Below, piece after piece: positions 6,845-13,317 of a DNA stretch of 28,773 nt. The first letter of the stretch is position 1, and the number at the start of each line of letters is the position of its first letter. The position numbers and the translations under genes were made by a program. A model generated the notes under the pieces. It saw only the letters and a list, made by a program, of their open reading frames with translations, was not told where the DNA came from and searched no databases. Origin of the DNA: a virus; IMG/VR virus record IMGVR_UViG_3300037847_000455, positions 1 through 28,773 of that record, one strand, 5' to 3'.

Positions 6845-7559
6845 TAGATACAGATTAAAACCACACGAAATTGTGGCAATAGAAAAAATGCGAGAAGCTG
6901 ACACTAGGAATGTCCTAGTTGTTGGCGACTTGCATTGTCCTTGGGATTTAGATGAATATTTGCCTTGGGTTTTAAAGCAATACGAAATATATAACTGCAA
7001 TCAAGTAGTTTTTATTGGAGATGTGCTAGATTCAGCAGGATATTCTTATCACGAACAAAATCCTGATCTACCTTCAGCAGGAGATGAATTAAATTATGCT
7101 ATACAAAGAGTTCAAAGATGGTATAATGAATTTAACGAAGTAGGCACAAAGGTTATAATCGGTAACCACGATAGAATGGCTGCAAGGAAAGCTATGACAG
7201 GCGGCATTCCATCAGCTTGGTTAAAATCTTATAGTGAGGTTTTAGGAACACCAAATTGGGAATTTGTAGAAAGATATGTGCAAGATAATGTTCAGTATGT
7301 TCACGGAGAAGGTGGAACTGCTAGAACAAAATGTCGTGCAGATATGATGAATACAGTTCAAGGTCATTTGCATACACAATGCTACACAGAACACTATGTT
7401 GGTAGAAATTTTAGAGTTTTTGGAACTCAAGTTGGCACAGGCATTAATTTTACTAATCTTAGCTTCAATTACGCTAAAGCAGGAAAAAAACCTGCTATTG
7501 GTTGTGCTGTTATACTTAATAATGGCACACTTCCTATAAATCTTTTAATGCCTTTATAA
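6825..7559 (+). CDS. Calcineurin-like metallophosphoesterase
   Basis: This 244-residue protein carries the full set of metallophosphoesterase motifs: GDLH (34-37), GDVLD (65-69), GNHD (113-116), VHGEGG near 159 and GHLH (180-183). These coordinate two metal ions for phosphoester hydrolysis; the substrate is unknown. No ATG precedes the first motif except Met22. The likely family-typical lead RLKPHEIVAIEKMRE argues for TTG 6825, overlapping the holin-like gene by 20 bases; an in-frame TAG at 6816 limits any earlier start. Its position in the lysis block is odd for a nucleic-acid enzyme, so it might act on a wall-related or nucleotide phosphate. Confidence 0.85.
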   Translation: MESQRSNRYRLKPHEIVAIEKMREADTRNVLVVGDLHCPWDLDEYLPWVLKQYEIYNCNQVVFIGDVLDSAGYSYHEQNPDLPSAGDELNYAIQRVQRWYNEFNEVGTKVIIGNHDRMAARKAMTGGIPSAWLKSYSEVLGTPNWEFVERYVQDNVQYVHGEGGTARTKCRADMMNTVQGHLHTQCYTEHYVGRNFRVFGTQVGTGINFTNLSFNYAKAGKKPAIGCAVILNNGTLPINLLMPL

Positions 7560-7636
7560 TGAAAATAAGCGATTCAACTAAACTATCTCTATTTTACTTT
7601 GTATTAATTATAGTAGTTTTATTGCTTAGTTTATAG
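7559..7636 (+). CDS. One-helix microprotein (25 aa)
   Basis: ATG overlaps the previous stop (TAATG). The product is MKISDSTK, a single hydrophobic helix (LSLFYFVLIIVVLLLSL) and nothing more. The start/stop overlap and the clean membrane segment support it as the last gene of the late operon. A possible accessory lysis peptide; chance cannot be excluded. Confidence 0.4.
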   Translation: MKISDSTKLSLFYFVLIIVVLLLSL

Positions 7637-7673
7637 CTCCGTTAAGCCGTTTTAAGCACTTTCTTTTCTTTTT
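7623..7673 (+). terminator. Possible weak terminator at the end of the late operon
   Basis: TGCTTA (7623-7628) can pair with TAAGCA (7653-7658) over a long 24-base loop, followed by CTTTCTTTTCTTTTT (7659-7673). The T-rich tract and the position between the late and early modules are suggestive, but the stem is short and AT-rich and overlaps the end of the microprotein gene. Confidence 0.3.
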
Positions 7674-7828
7674 AATGTATATATACTAGACAACACTTAA
7701 AGTCGCTTATCTAGTCAAAACACTATTAACACCTAAATTGTTGATAACTTTGTGTGAAAAGTTGTGAGTATTGTTTTATTTGTTTATCTTTGTCCACGTA
7801 AAACTAAGTTAAATTAAATAAAATTAAA
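7637..7828 (+). promoter_or_regulatory. Intergenic control region between late and early modules
   Basis: This is the longest accepted gene-free stretch (192 bp). It holds the T-rich tract above, a perfect palindrome GTATATATAC (7677-7686), an inverted repeat ACTAGA (7685-7690) / TCTAGT (7710-7715), a DnaA-box-like TTATCAACA on the minus strand (7739-7747), and the early promoter at 7762-7792. An operator or origin here is possible; only the promoter is well supported. Confidence 0.5.
7762..7792 (+). promoter_or_regulatory. Early promoter of Bacteroidota type
   Basis: TTG (7762-7764), 20 bases, then TATCTTTG (7785-7792), matching the Bacteroidota -33/-7 consensus (TTG...TAnnTTTG). Transcription would start near 7798 and read the 7829 gene and the replication module with an A-rich leader. 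A second -7-like octamer TAACTTTG lies at 7745-7752 without a matching -33 box. Confidence 0.75.
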
Positions 7829-8077
7829 ATGTATAAAATTAAAAACAAGTTATCAGGTAACACGCAAATTATGAATGAGAAAGAAAAAGATGTATTTTTT
7901 TCTCACAGTAAAGAACAAGTATCAAATTGGGATAAGTATGGCAAAAGGAATATGTATGAAGATTACGAAGTAAAAGAAGTTACTTATTTAGACAAAATTC
8001 CTGAAATTGTTTTTTGGATTTCATTTATGATATTAGGCTTTCTTTCATTCCGTTTATATTTACAATTAAACTTTTAA
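7829..8077 (+). CDS. Hypothetical protein with C-terminal membrane helix
   Basis: This first early gene codes for 82 residues. The first 55 are charged and soluble (MYKIKNKLSGNTQ; KEKDVFFSHSKEQVSNWDKY). A single hydrophobic segment follows (IVFWISFMILGFLSFRLYL, about 60-78), giving a tail-anchored topology with the soluble part inside the cell. The start is ATG 7829 after an A-rich tract, about 30 bases downstream of the predicted transcription start. No family is recognised. As the first early gene it might interfere with a host membrane function. Confidence 0.6.
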   Translation: MYKIKNKLSGNTQIMNEKEKDVFFSHSKEQVSNWDKYGKRNMYEDYEVKEVTYLDKIPEIVFWISFMILGFLSFRLYLQLNF

Positions 8078-8079
8078 TA

Positions 8080-8445
8080 ATGGAATTACTAGCACAAGAC
8101 TTTCACTTCTATAACAATGGAGTATATAAAACAATATCTAGCTTGTCTAAATATGGGTGGTTTGCAGACTTAAAGAAAGTAGAACCAAGTATTAGAATAT
8201 TCGGAACACAAGAACAAATCAATGAAGCTTTAGATACTTATATAGAGCTAACGGGAATGAATGTTGATGAATGTCTTAACTACAAGGTAGAGCCAAAAGG
8301 TTCTTATTGGTATGAAAATCTAAAAAGCAGATTTGGAGAACAAGAAGCTATTGAGCAAAATAAGATTGTAGAAAACAAGCTCAAAGAGTATAAGAAAATA
8401 TATGATAAACAAAATAATAATAAAGCATTAATAACAACGATATGA
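8080..8445 (+). CDS. Hypothetical early protein (121 aa)
   Basis: The frame is open further upstream, but ATG 8080, two bases after the previous stop, is preferred because the upstream part only shadows the membrane helix gene. The product begins MELLAQDFHFYNNGVYKTIS. It contains a central GTQEQINEALDTYIELTG helix (about 45-62) and ends in a Lys/Gln/Asn-rich helix. It is soluble, with no cofactor motif. It overlaps the annealing-protein start by four bases. Function unknown. Confidence 0.6.
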   Translation: MELLAQDFHFYNNGVYKTISSLSKYGWFADLKKVEPSIRIFGTQEQINEALDTYIELTGMNVDECLNYKVEPKGSYWYENLKSRFGEQEAIEQNKIVENKLKEYKKIYDKQNNNKALITTI

Positions 8446-9005
8446 AAACTATAAATATTCACGGAAAACAATATGTAGAAGTAAACGAAAGAATTAAATA
8501 CTTTAGAGAAAACTTTAAAGATTGGGCATTAGTATCTGACATTATAGAGTTAAGCGAAAATAGATGTGTTGTAAAGTCAGAAGTAAAAAATCCTGATGGG
8601 GTTGTAAAAGCAACAGGAATAGCTTATGAAATTTTAGGAAGCACTAATGTAAACAAAACTTCTTTTGTTGAAAATTGCGAAACTTCAGCAAATGGTAGAG
8701 CTTTAGGTAATTTAGGAATTGGTATTGATACTTCTATTGCTAGTGCAGATGAAGTTAAAATGGCAATAGCACAAAAAGAAACAAAACCTACTAAAATAAC
8801 TAACAAGCAATTTGAAGCTATGAAATCATCTATTGCAGATGGTAAGCAAGAAGTGGTTAAAAGTAGAATGAAAAAATACATTTTTACTAAAGAACAAGAA
8901 TTAGAAATAAACAATTTGCTTAGTGGTAAAACTAAAATAACAAGTGTTTCTGAAATTCTTGAAGATTTAGGAGATAAAATGTTGGAATACAACGACTTAA
9001 AATAA
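8442..9005 (+). CDS. Putative single-strand annealing recombinase (ERF/Rad52-like group)
   Basis: This 187-residue protein carries a pattern I know from small phage recombinases: VNERIKYFRENFKDW (14-28), a beta region with VVKATGIAYEILGS, then NKTSFVENCETSANGRALGN (70-89) and GIGIDTSIASADEV. These proteins anneal complementary single strands during phage recombination and replication. The C-terminal 60 residues are helical and basic. The neighbouring SSB gene fits such a pair, since annealing proteins often partner with a phage SSB. The exact family cannot be decided by eye. Confidence 0.55.
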   Translation: MKTINIHGKQYVEVNERIKYFRENFKDWALVSDIIELSENRCVVKSEVKNPDGVVKATGIAYEILGSTNVNKTSFVENCETSANGRALGNLGIGIDTSIASADEVKMAIAQKETKPTKITNKQFEAMKSSIADGKQEVVKSRMKKYIFTKEQELEINNLLSGKTKITSVSEILEDLGDKMLEYNDLK

Positions 9006-9013
9006 CATAGATA

Positions 9014-9097
9014 GTGGAAAGGTTAGATATATACGAATTTATAATTGCAGTTATACTTTGTGGCATATCAATTCCTTTTCACTTTCTTTTTTACTAA
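9014..9097 (+). CDS. Possible one-helix microprotein (27 aa, GTG start)
   Basis: From GTG 9014 a short frame codes for MERLDIYEF, a hydrophobic stretch (IIAVILCGISIPFHFLFY) and a stop. It lies in an otherwise empty gap between the annealing protein and the coiled-coil protein and resembles other microproteins in this genome. Weak evidence because of the length and the non-ATG start. Confidence 0.25.
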   Translation: MERLDIYEFIIAVILCGISIPFHFLFY

Positions 9098-9111
9098 CTA
9101 AATAATTAAAT

Positions 9112-9288
9112 ATGGAAAATTATATACCTAAAAACAGTATTAACACACCTTTAGAAGAAAACGACCAAATTCAATATTTGCGTAAAGAAAATGAAAGAGT
9201 AAGAGAAAACAATCTTAATTTAAAAATGCAACTTATCGAATCAAGAGAAAAACTACAAACAATTTTAAAAATCATAAAAAACAAATAA
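9112..9288 (+). CDS. Small coiled-coil protein (58 aa)
   Basis: ATG 9112 follows an A-rich tract and the frame ends two bases before the SSB start. After MENYIPKNSINTPLEEND, residues 20-57 form one long charged helix with Leu/Ile at heptad-like spacing (QYLRKENERVRENNLNLKM and onward), so it is probably a dimeric coiled coil. No enzymatic motif. The close spacing suggests co-translation with the SSB and possibly a partner role in replication, which is a guess. Confidence 0.6.
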   Translation: MENYIPKNSINTPLEENDQIQYLRKENERVRENNLNLKMQLIESREKLQTILKIIKNK

Positions 9289-9290
9289 AT

Positions 9291-9629
9291 ATGGAAGTAA
9301 CAGGAAAATTAGTAAAAAAACTACAAGCAGAGTCAGGAACAAGTAAAGCTGGTAAACCATGGGAAAAACAAACAGTCATTATAGATAATGGTAATGAATT
9401 TAAGAATTTAATTGCAGTAAGTGCTTTTGGAGAAGAAAAGATTAAGCATTTAAATAAATTAGAAATAGGTATGGAGGTTGCTATTTTGTGTAATGTTTAT
9501 TCAAGAGAATACAACGGAAAATACTATCATAACATTGATGGTTATCATTTTACAAATAAAAACAATGTTGAAAAGAAAAAAGATTTTAGCCCTACTGATT
9601 TTATAACTTCAGATGATGTTCCTTTTTAA
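9291..9629 (+). CDS. Single-stranded DNA-binding protein, DUF3127-like
   Basis: This 112-residue protein begins MEVTGKLVKKLQAESGTSKA, followed by an OB-fold-like strand order, GMEVAILCNVYSREYNGKYY near residue 63, and an acidic hydrophobic tip (ITSDDVPF). Short OB proteins of this DUF3127 type act as SSBs in Bacteroidota and their phages. The acidic C-terminal tip is the usual docking peptide for replication partners. It lies in the early replication cluster next to the annealing protein. It overlaps the open frame of the next gene, which I start later. Confidence 0.75.
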   Translation: MEVTGKLVKKLQAESGTSKAGKPWEKQTVIIDNGNEFKNLIAVSAFGEEKIKHLNKLEIGMEVAILCNVYSREYNGKYYHNIDGYHFTNKNNVEKKKDFSPTDFITSDDVPF

Positions 9630-9630
9630 G

Positions 9631-10146
9631 ATGACACAAGAATTAAATTTTAAAGCTATTTGCAGTATTGCAACAAGAGTTTCAGGACTACAAGAAGGTT
9701 CTTTATCTTTTAAAAATAGAAAAAGAAACATACAAGCAGCTAGAGCTTCAGCTTGTTATATAGCATTAACAGAAGAAAACATAGACAGGAATGTTATAGC
9801 AAAAGTTCTTATGAAAGACAGAACATCTACATATCACTATGAAAATGCACACAAAAAAAAGTTTGAAAATTGTGATATTTATAGAGATACTTTTATTAAG
9901 ATTTATCACGAATATAAAAATTTAGAAGGAGAAAAAAAAATATTTGTAAGTAACAGTCATTTGAAAAATCACTTAATAAAAAACAAAATAAAAGTAGTTG
10001 AATCAAAAAAATGTGAAGTATTGCTAGAAGTAAAAAGTGCCGAAGCTATTTGTTTTGTAGAAACTTCTTATTTTGATTATTTAAATCAATTAAAAAATAT
10101 TAGTTTTGCTATGGAGAATTATCACTATACTGTCAAAATTATATAA
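9631..10146 (+). CDS. DNA-binding protein with DnaA domain IV-like region
   Basis: ATG 9631, one base after the SSB stop, gives 171 residues; an earlier in-frame ATG would overlap the SSB. Residues 25-80 resemble the DnaA C-terminal DNA-binding domain: NRKRNIQAARASACYIAL matches the R-x-x-x-x-x-A-R helix, and KDRTSTYHYENAHKKK corresponds to the DHTTVLHA signature with its invariant-type Arg/Ser/Thr/His spacing. There is no ATPase domain. The remainder is helical and lysine-rich. A role in binding the phage origin, or in recruiting host replication proteins, is inferred from this domain and its neighbours. Confidence 0.6.
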   Translation: MTQELNFKAICSIATRVSGLQEGSLSFKNRKRNIQAARASACYIALTEENIDRNVIAKVLMKDRTSTYHYENAHKKKFENCDIYRDTFIKIYHEYKNLEGEKKIFVSNSHLKNHLIKNKIKVVESKKCEVLLEVKSAEAICFVETSYFDYLNQLKNISFAMENYHYTVKII

Positions 10147-10787
10147 TGGAAAAACCTAACTACTACTCTTATATTCCAGCTCACGTAAGATATGCAGATA
10201 TTACACCTAACGCTAAGTTGTTATATGCTGAAATAACTGCTTTACTACAAATGAATGGTGTCTGCTTTGCTTCTAATCAATACTTTAGTAAATTGTATAA
10301 TAAAAACAAAGTAACTATTTCAAGGTGGATAAGTGAATTAAAGCGAAATGGTTTTATTAAGATCAGTTTTACATACAAAGAGGGTAGTAACGAAATTGCT
10401 AATAGGTATATACAAATTTGTTATGAGGGTATTAGCAAAAATGATAAAGAGGTATTAACAAAAATGCTAAAGAATAACAATACTATTAATAACAATAATA
10501 CTACGTATAGTAATAGTAAGGGGCGTTTTAAAAAACCAACTTTAGATGAAGTTAAAAATTATTGTATCTTACGCAACAATAATATAGATGCAGAAGCTTT
10601 TATAGATTTTTATGAAAGCAAGAATTGGCAAATAGGTAAAAACAAAATGAAAGATTGGAAAGCTTGTGTGAGAACATGGGAACGTAGAGAAACAAAAAAA
10701 CCTACTATGAGTAAGATACATCAACACATACAAAAAAACCTAAATGTAAAAGAAAAACTAAAAAAACAATTTAATGAGATTAATTAA
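10146..10787 (+). CDS. Replication-initiator-like helix-turn-helix protein
   Basis: This 213-residue protein has an N-terminal winged-helix region (residues 15-85): ITPNAKLLYAEITALLQ, FASNQYFSKLYNKNKVTIS and RWISELKRNGFIKI. It is typical of phage replication initiators in which the host-like HTH precedes a helicase-loading part. A low-complexity Asn stretch (NNNTINNNNTTYSNS, about 109-123) links to a C-terminal domain with IDFYESKNWQIGKNKMKDWK. That segment is common in Bacteroidota phage and plasmid initiator proteins. Its ATG overlaps the stop of the DnaA-like gene. Confidence 0.65.
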   Translation: MEKPNYYSYIPAHVRYADITPNAKLLYAEITALLQMNGVCFASNQYFSKLYNKNKVTISRWISELKRNGFIKISFTYKEGSNEIANRYIQICYEGISKNDKEVLTKMLKNNNTINNNNTTYSNSKGRFKKPTLDEVKNYCILRNNNIDAEAFIDFYESKNWQIGKNKMKDWKACVRTWERRETKKPTMSKIHQHIQKNLNVKEKLKKQFNEIN

Positions 10788-10791
10788 AACA

Positions 10792-11142
10792 ATGTCAGAT
10801 GAGGATTTACTAATGTCATCAGTAGATTTAGTAAGTAAGACATATATTGGAATAGGTCAAAATAATGTTGAAGAAGATACTATAAGTTATATGTCACAAA
10901 ATCTAGCTAAAGATTTAAAAAGAATCTATAAGAATTTTTATTTTGAAGATGCAGAAAATGCTTTTGACTTAGGATTAAGAGAACCAACAAAAAGTGATTT
11001 TATACACTTTAACATTCCTACTTATGTAAGGTGGCTAAGAAAACATCAGGAGATAATATGGGATGCAAGATCAAGAGTTGATAAAGGAGAAAACCCTAAA
11101 CAAGTTCTACATTATAGACCAGAGCCAAAACTACTAAAATGA
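10792..11142 (+). CDS. Hypothetical replication-module protein
   Basis: From ATG 10792 (A-rich tract, four bases after the previous stop) the product is 116 residues; an in-frame ATG at 10774 would add six. It begins MSDEDLLMSSVDLVSKTYIG and contains a central helix KDLKRIYKNFYFEDAENAF, then FNIPTYVRWLRKHQEIIWDA near the end. It is soluble and helical. Position right after the initiator-like protein might fit a helicase-loader or accessory role, but I recognise no family and the role is speculative. Confidence 0.6.
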   Translation: MSDEDLLMSSVDLVSKTYIGIGQNNVEEDTISYMSQNLAKDLKRIYKNFYFEDAENAFDLGLREPTKSDFIHFNIPTYVRWLRKHQEIIWDARSRVDKGENPKQVLHYRPEPKLLK

Positions 11143-11201
11143 TTGGCTGGGTAATAATATTAGCAATATTGCTGCATATAAATTATAAACTAAAAGAATG
11201 A
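11139..11201 (+). CDS. One-helix microprotein (20 aa)
   Basis: ATG overlaps the preceding stop (ATGA). The product is MIGWVIILAILLHINYKLKE, a single short membrane helix with a basic end. The overlap and composition resemble other microproteins here, but the length alone is not convincing. Confidence 0.35.
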   Translation: MIGWVIILAILLHINYKLKE

Positions 11202-11249
11202 AATTAATTTACAAAAACCAAAAAAAATTAACCAATTAAAATTAATACT

Positions 11250-11468
11250 ATGAAAACACTAACACAAAAAGACAGAATTTTAAGACATTTAAACGACAAA
11301 GGCAGTATAACTGCACTTGAAGCTATGAAAGAATACGGCATAATGAGATTGACTTCAAGGATATGCGAATTAAAAGATGAAGGATATAGAATTAGGAGTG
11401 AATTTGTAGGCAGTAAAAATAGATATAACGAACCTGTATCTTTTAGTAAGTATTCACTTATTAAATAA
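11250..11468 (+). CDS. Small winged helix-turn-helix protein
   Basis: This 72-residue protein matches a phage wHTH pattern: KDRILRHLNDKGSITALEAM (residues 7-26), then YGIMRLTSRICELKDEGYRI as the recognition helix region (29-48), and a C-terminal wing ending FSKYSLIK. It is probably a DNA-binding regulator or a nuclease accessory factor. The start is ATG 11250 after an A-rich tract, and NinG follows one base after the stop. The target is unknown. Confidence 0.7.
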   Translation: MKTLTQKDRILRHLNDKGSITALEAMKEYGIMRLTSRICELKDEGYRIRSEFVGSKNRYNEPVSFSKYSLIK

Positions 11469-11469
11469 T

Positions 11470-11880
11470 ATGGCTAAAAAATCCATAAGCAAACTAAAAA
11501 AAGAACTAGACAAATGGTTTAGCCTTTATATAAGGTTAAGAGATGCAACTAATGAAGGTATGGTGCAATGCTTTACTTCAGGTAGGGTATATCATTACAA
11601 AAACATACACGCTGGACACTTTATATCAAGAAGGTGCTTATCAACAAGGTGGTGCGAGATCAACGTGCAGCCACAATCAGCAGCAGATAATCTTTTTGGG
11701 CAAGGCGAACAATACAAGTTTGGTCTTGGGCTTGATTCTAAATATGGAGAAGGAACTGCTGAAGAATTACAATATAAAGCAAGACAAATTAAAAAGTTTT
11801 TAAGAGTTGATTACGAAGAAAAAATAAGTTATTACAAGGAAGCTGTTAAAAACTTAAAAAAAGAAAAAGGAATAGAATAA
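11470..11880 (+). CDS. ninG: NinG/Rap-like recombination protein lacking zinc-ligand cysteines
   Basis: This 136-residue protein aligns by eye with phage NinG (Rap), which helps process recombination intermediates. The typical LDKWFSLYIRLRDA lead, AGHFISRRCLSTRW (about 48-61), FGQGEQYKFGLGLDSKYG and a helical tail are all present. The family normally shows a CxxC before the HAGH segment and a PQCxxCN after it. Here these read CFTS and PQSAADN, so three of the four cysteines are gone while the His of AGHF is kept. The protein may still fold without zinc or may have changed function. The frame is intact and shows no sign of decay. Confidence 0.75.
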   Translation: MAKKSISKLKKELDKWFSLYIRLRDATNEGMVQCFTSGRVYHYKNIHAGHFISRRCLSTRWCEINVQPQSAADNLFGQGEQYKFGLGLDSKYGEGTAEELQYKARQIKKFLRVDYEEKISYYKEAVKNLKKEKGIE

Positions 11881-11901
11881 TATTTTTTATAACTTTGAAC
11901 A

Positions 11902-12261
11902 ATGCAAAAACCAATATATGCAAACGAGCAGCACAAAAGTATAATTGAAGCGTATTTACTAATGTGCAAAAACTTTGCAGAAGATGTATCATCAAAAAAC
12001 AGATACAATAATTATTTAGAAGTAATAGATATTATTATAGATTATTCAAATAATTATGGAACAGGAAATAAAGAGAATGGTAACTTTTATGATTGGCTTA
12101 TGGTAATACCTATAAATTTATCAGTTGCAACAAATGGCTTTTTTGCAGGAATAGAAACAAAAAGAAATGCAGCAGTAATAAGAGCTTATAAAGTTTTGCT
12201 TGAACAAATGATACACGAAGTAGCAGAAAAGCTATATGAATTAGAGCCTAAAAATGACTAA
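11902..12261 (+). CDS. Hypothetical helical protein
   Basis: This 119-residue protein starts MQKPIYANEQHKSIIEAYLL and is almost all helix, with a DYSNNYGTG turn in the middle and a final helix (VLLEQMIHEVAEKLYELEP). It is neutral and soluble. It overlaps the sigma-like gene by eight bases, suggesting coupled translation and perhaps a shared task such as anti-sigma or co-activator activity, for which I have no direct evidence. A lone TAACTTTG octamer precedes it. Confidence 0.6.
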   Translation: MQKPIYANEQHKSIIEAYLLMCKNFAEDVSSKNRYNNYLEVIDIIIDYSNNYGTGNKENGNFYDWLMVIPINLSVATNGFFAGIETKRNAAVIRAYKVLLEQMIHEVAEKLYELEPKND

Positions 12262-12835
12262 GATTTATATAGAAATATCTAAGTTAACAGATAAATTTAG
12301 ATCAATGGCTTATGGATTAACAACAGATGAAAATAAAGTGAATGAAGCAGTCCAAGAATTAATGCTTTATTTTTTACAAGCAAATCCTATAACTATTAAA
12401 AATATATATGAAAAAGATGGAATAGAAGGAATAACAAGATATGGTGCAGTAGCTTTAAGAAGAGCTTTAAGAAGCAAAAGAAGTAGTTTTTATTATAAGT
12501 ATGAAAAGTATTATACACATATCGATAGCTTTAATGCTACTATTAGTCAATCTTGCGACAATATTGATTATGGAAATAATGCTAATTATTATAAGGCTTT
12601 ATCAAATGTTCCAAATGAAAAAATAGACAATACAAATTTAATTAAATTAGAAATGATAGATAAAGAGCTGGACAAGTTAAGTTGGTATGATAAGCAGTTA
12701 TTTGAATTGTATTATTATGAAGATAATACGCTTGATTCGCTTAGTGCTAAAACAAATATAAGCAGAAACAGTATATATACAACAATAGATAAAGTAAGAA
12801 CAATACTTAAAAAAGAACTCAATGAAGATGTATGA
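12254..12835 (+). CDS. Sigma-70-family-like RNA polymerase sigma factor
   Basis: This 193-residue protein has a two-part layout suggestive of a small sigma factor. The N-terminal part resembles region 2 (NEAVQELMLYFLQA near residue 28, RYGAVALRRALRSKR near 60). The C-terminal part resembles region 4, with an HTH: LDKLSWYDKQLFELYYYEDN followed by TLDSLSAKTNISRNSIYTTI (about 155-174). A less ordered, Asn-rich linker lies between. It would direct host core RNA polymerase to phage promoters. It sits near the end of the early module, just before the late packaging genes, and is the obvious candidate reader of the five-copy motif. A non-sigma HTH protein remains possible. Confidence 0.65.
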   Translation: MTKIYIEISKLTDKFRSMAYGLTTDENKVNEAVQELMLYFLQANPITIKNIYEKDGIEGITRYGAVALRRALRSKRSSFYYKYEKYYTHIDSFNATISQSCDNIDYGNNANYYKALSNVPNEKIDNTNLIKLEMIDKELDKLSWYDKQLFELYYYEDNTLDSLSAKTNISRNSIYTTIDKVRTILKKELNEDV

Positions 12836-12923
12836 TCCAATAAAGAAAAATAGTTTTGTAATGCAATTTGGATTTGATTACCCTGATAAGGTTGTTACAT
12901 ATAAAAGTAAAAAAAGTGAATAA
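12822..12923 (+). CDS. Small hypothetical protein (33 aa)
   Basis: ATG 12822 lies inside the end of the sigma-like gene and the frame codes for 33 residues (MKMYDPIKKNSFVMQFGFDY and a basic tail). The overlap is like that of its neighbours, but a chance ORF is possible, especially if the zinc-ribbon gene starts upstream at TTG 12868. Confidence 0.3.
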   Translation: MKMYDPIKKNSFVMQFGFDYPDKVVTYKSKKSE

Positions 12924-13317
12924 GTTTTTTGTTCCTAATGAAGTATATAAAGATAGGATAGAAATATGCAGAAGTTGTATTTATTATTTTAAGCCAACAG
13001 GAACTTGTAAGGATTGTGGGTGTTTTATGAAGATTAAAGCACGACTAGCACCAATGGGTTGTGGTCAAGGCAAGTGGCAAAAAACAACTGAAATAGAAAC
13101 TCCTGATGATTTGCCACAAGAAATAATAGATGAAATATTAGATATGTGGAAAGATTTAAAAACAGGTAGAGCTAAAAACCAAGCAGCAAAAAAAAGAATG
13201 ATAGAAACGTATAACACTATATATATGACAAATTATAATACAGGAACTAATTGTGGTTCTTGTTTGTCAGCTTGTTATAATGGAATAAAAAAACTATATG
13301 ACAAATACAATGATTGA
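12916..13317 (+). CDS. Zinc-ribbon protein, unknown role
   Basis: The conserved part begins NKFFVPNEVYKDRIEICRSC and continues CKDCGCFMKIKARLAPMGC, with CxxC-type pairs likely to bind zinc; two more cysteine groups (NCGSCLSAC) close the protein. GTG 12916 overlaps the small upstream frame by eight bases and gives 133 residues. TTG 12868 would add 16 residues. No ATG is available before the conserved region. Proteins of this type are common in Bacteroidota phage early modules and have no assigned function. Nucleic-acid binding is likely. Confidence 0.65.
   Translation: MNKFFVPNEVYKDRIEICRSCIYYFKPTGTCKDCGCFMKIKARLAPMGCGQGKWQKTTEIETPDDLPQEIIDEILDMWKDLKTGRAKNQAAKKRMIETYNTIYMTNYNTGTNCGSCLSACYNGIKKLYDKYND

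Noticed and set aside
8014-8079. N-terminal extension of the 8080 gene from ATG 8014
   Set aside because: The extension is an out-of-frame shadow of the membrane helix of the preceding gene; ATG 8080 directly after its stop is more natural.
11198-11239. Thirteen-codon frame starting MKLIYKNQ
   Set aside because: Too short and lysine-rich from an A-rich leader; no support beyond a start/stop overlap.
11890-11897. TAACTTTG as a promoter for the gene at 11902
   Set aside because: It matches the Bacteroidota -7 octamer, but no TTG-type -33 box lies 19-21 bases upstream, and it ends only four bases before the start codon.
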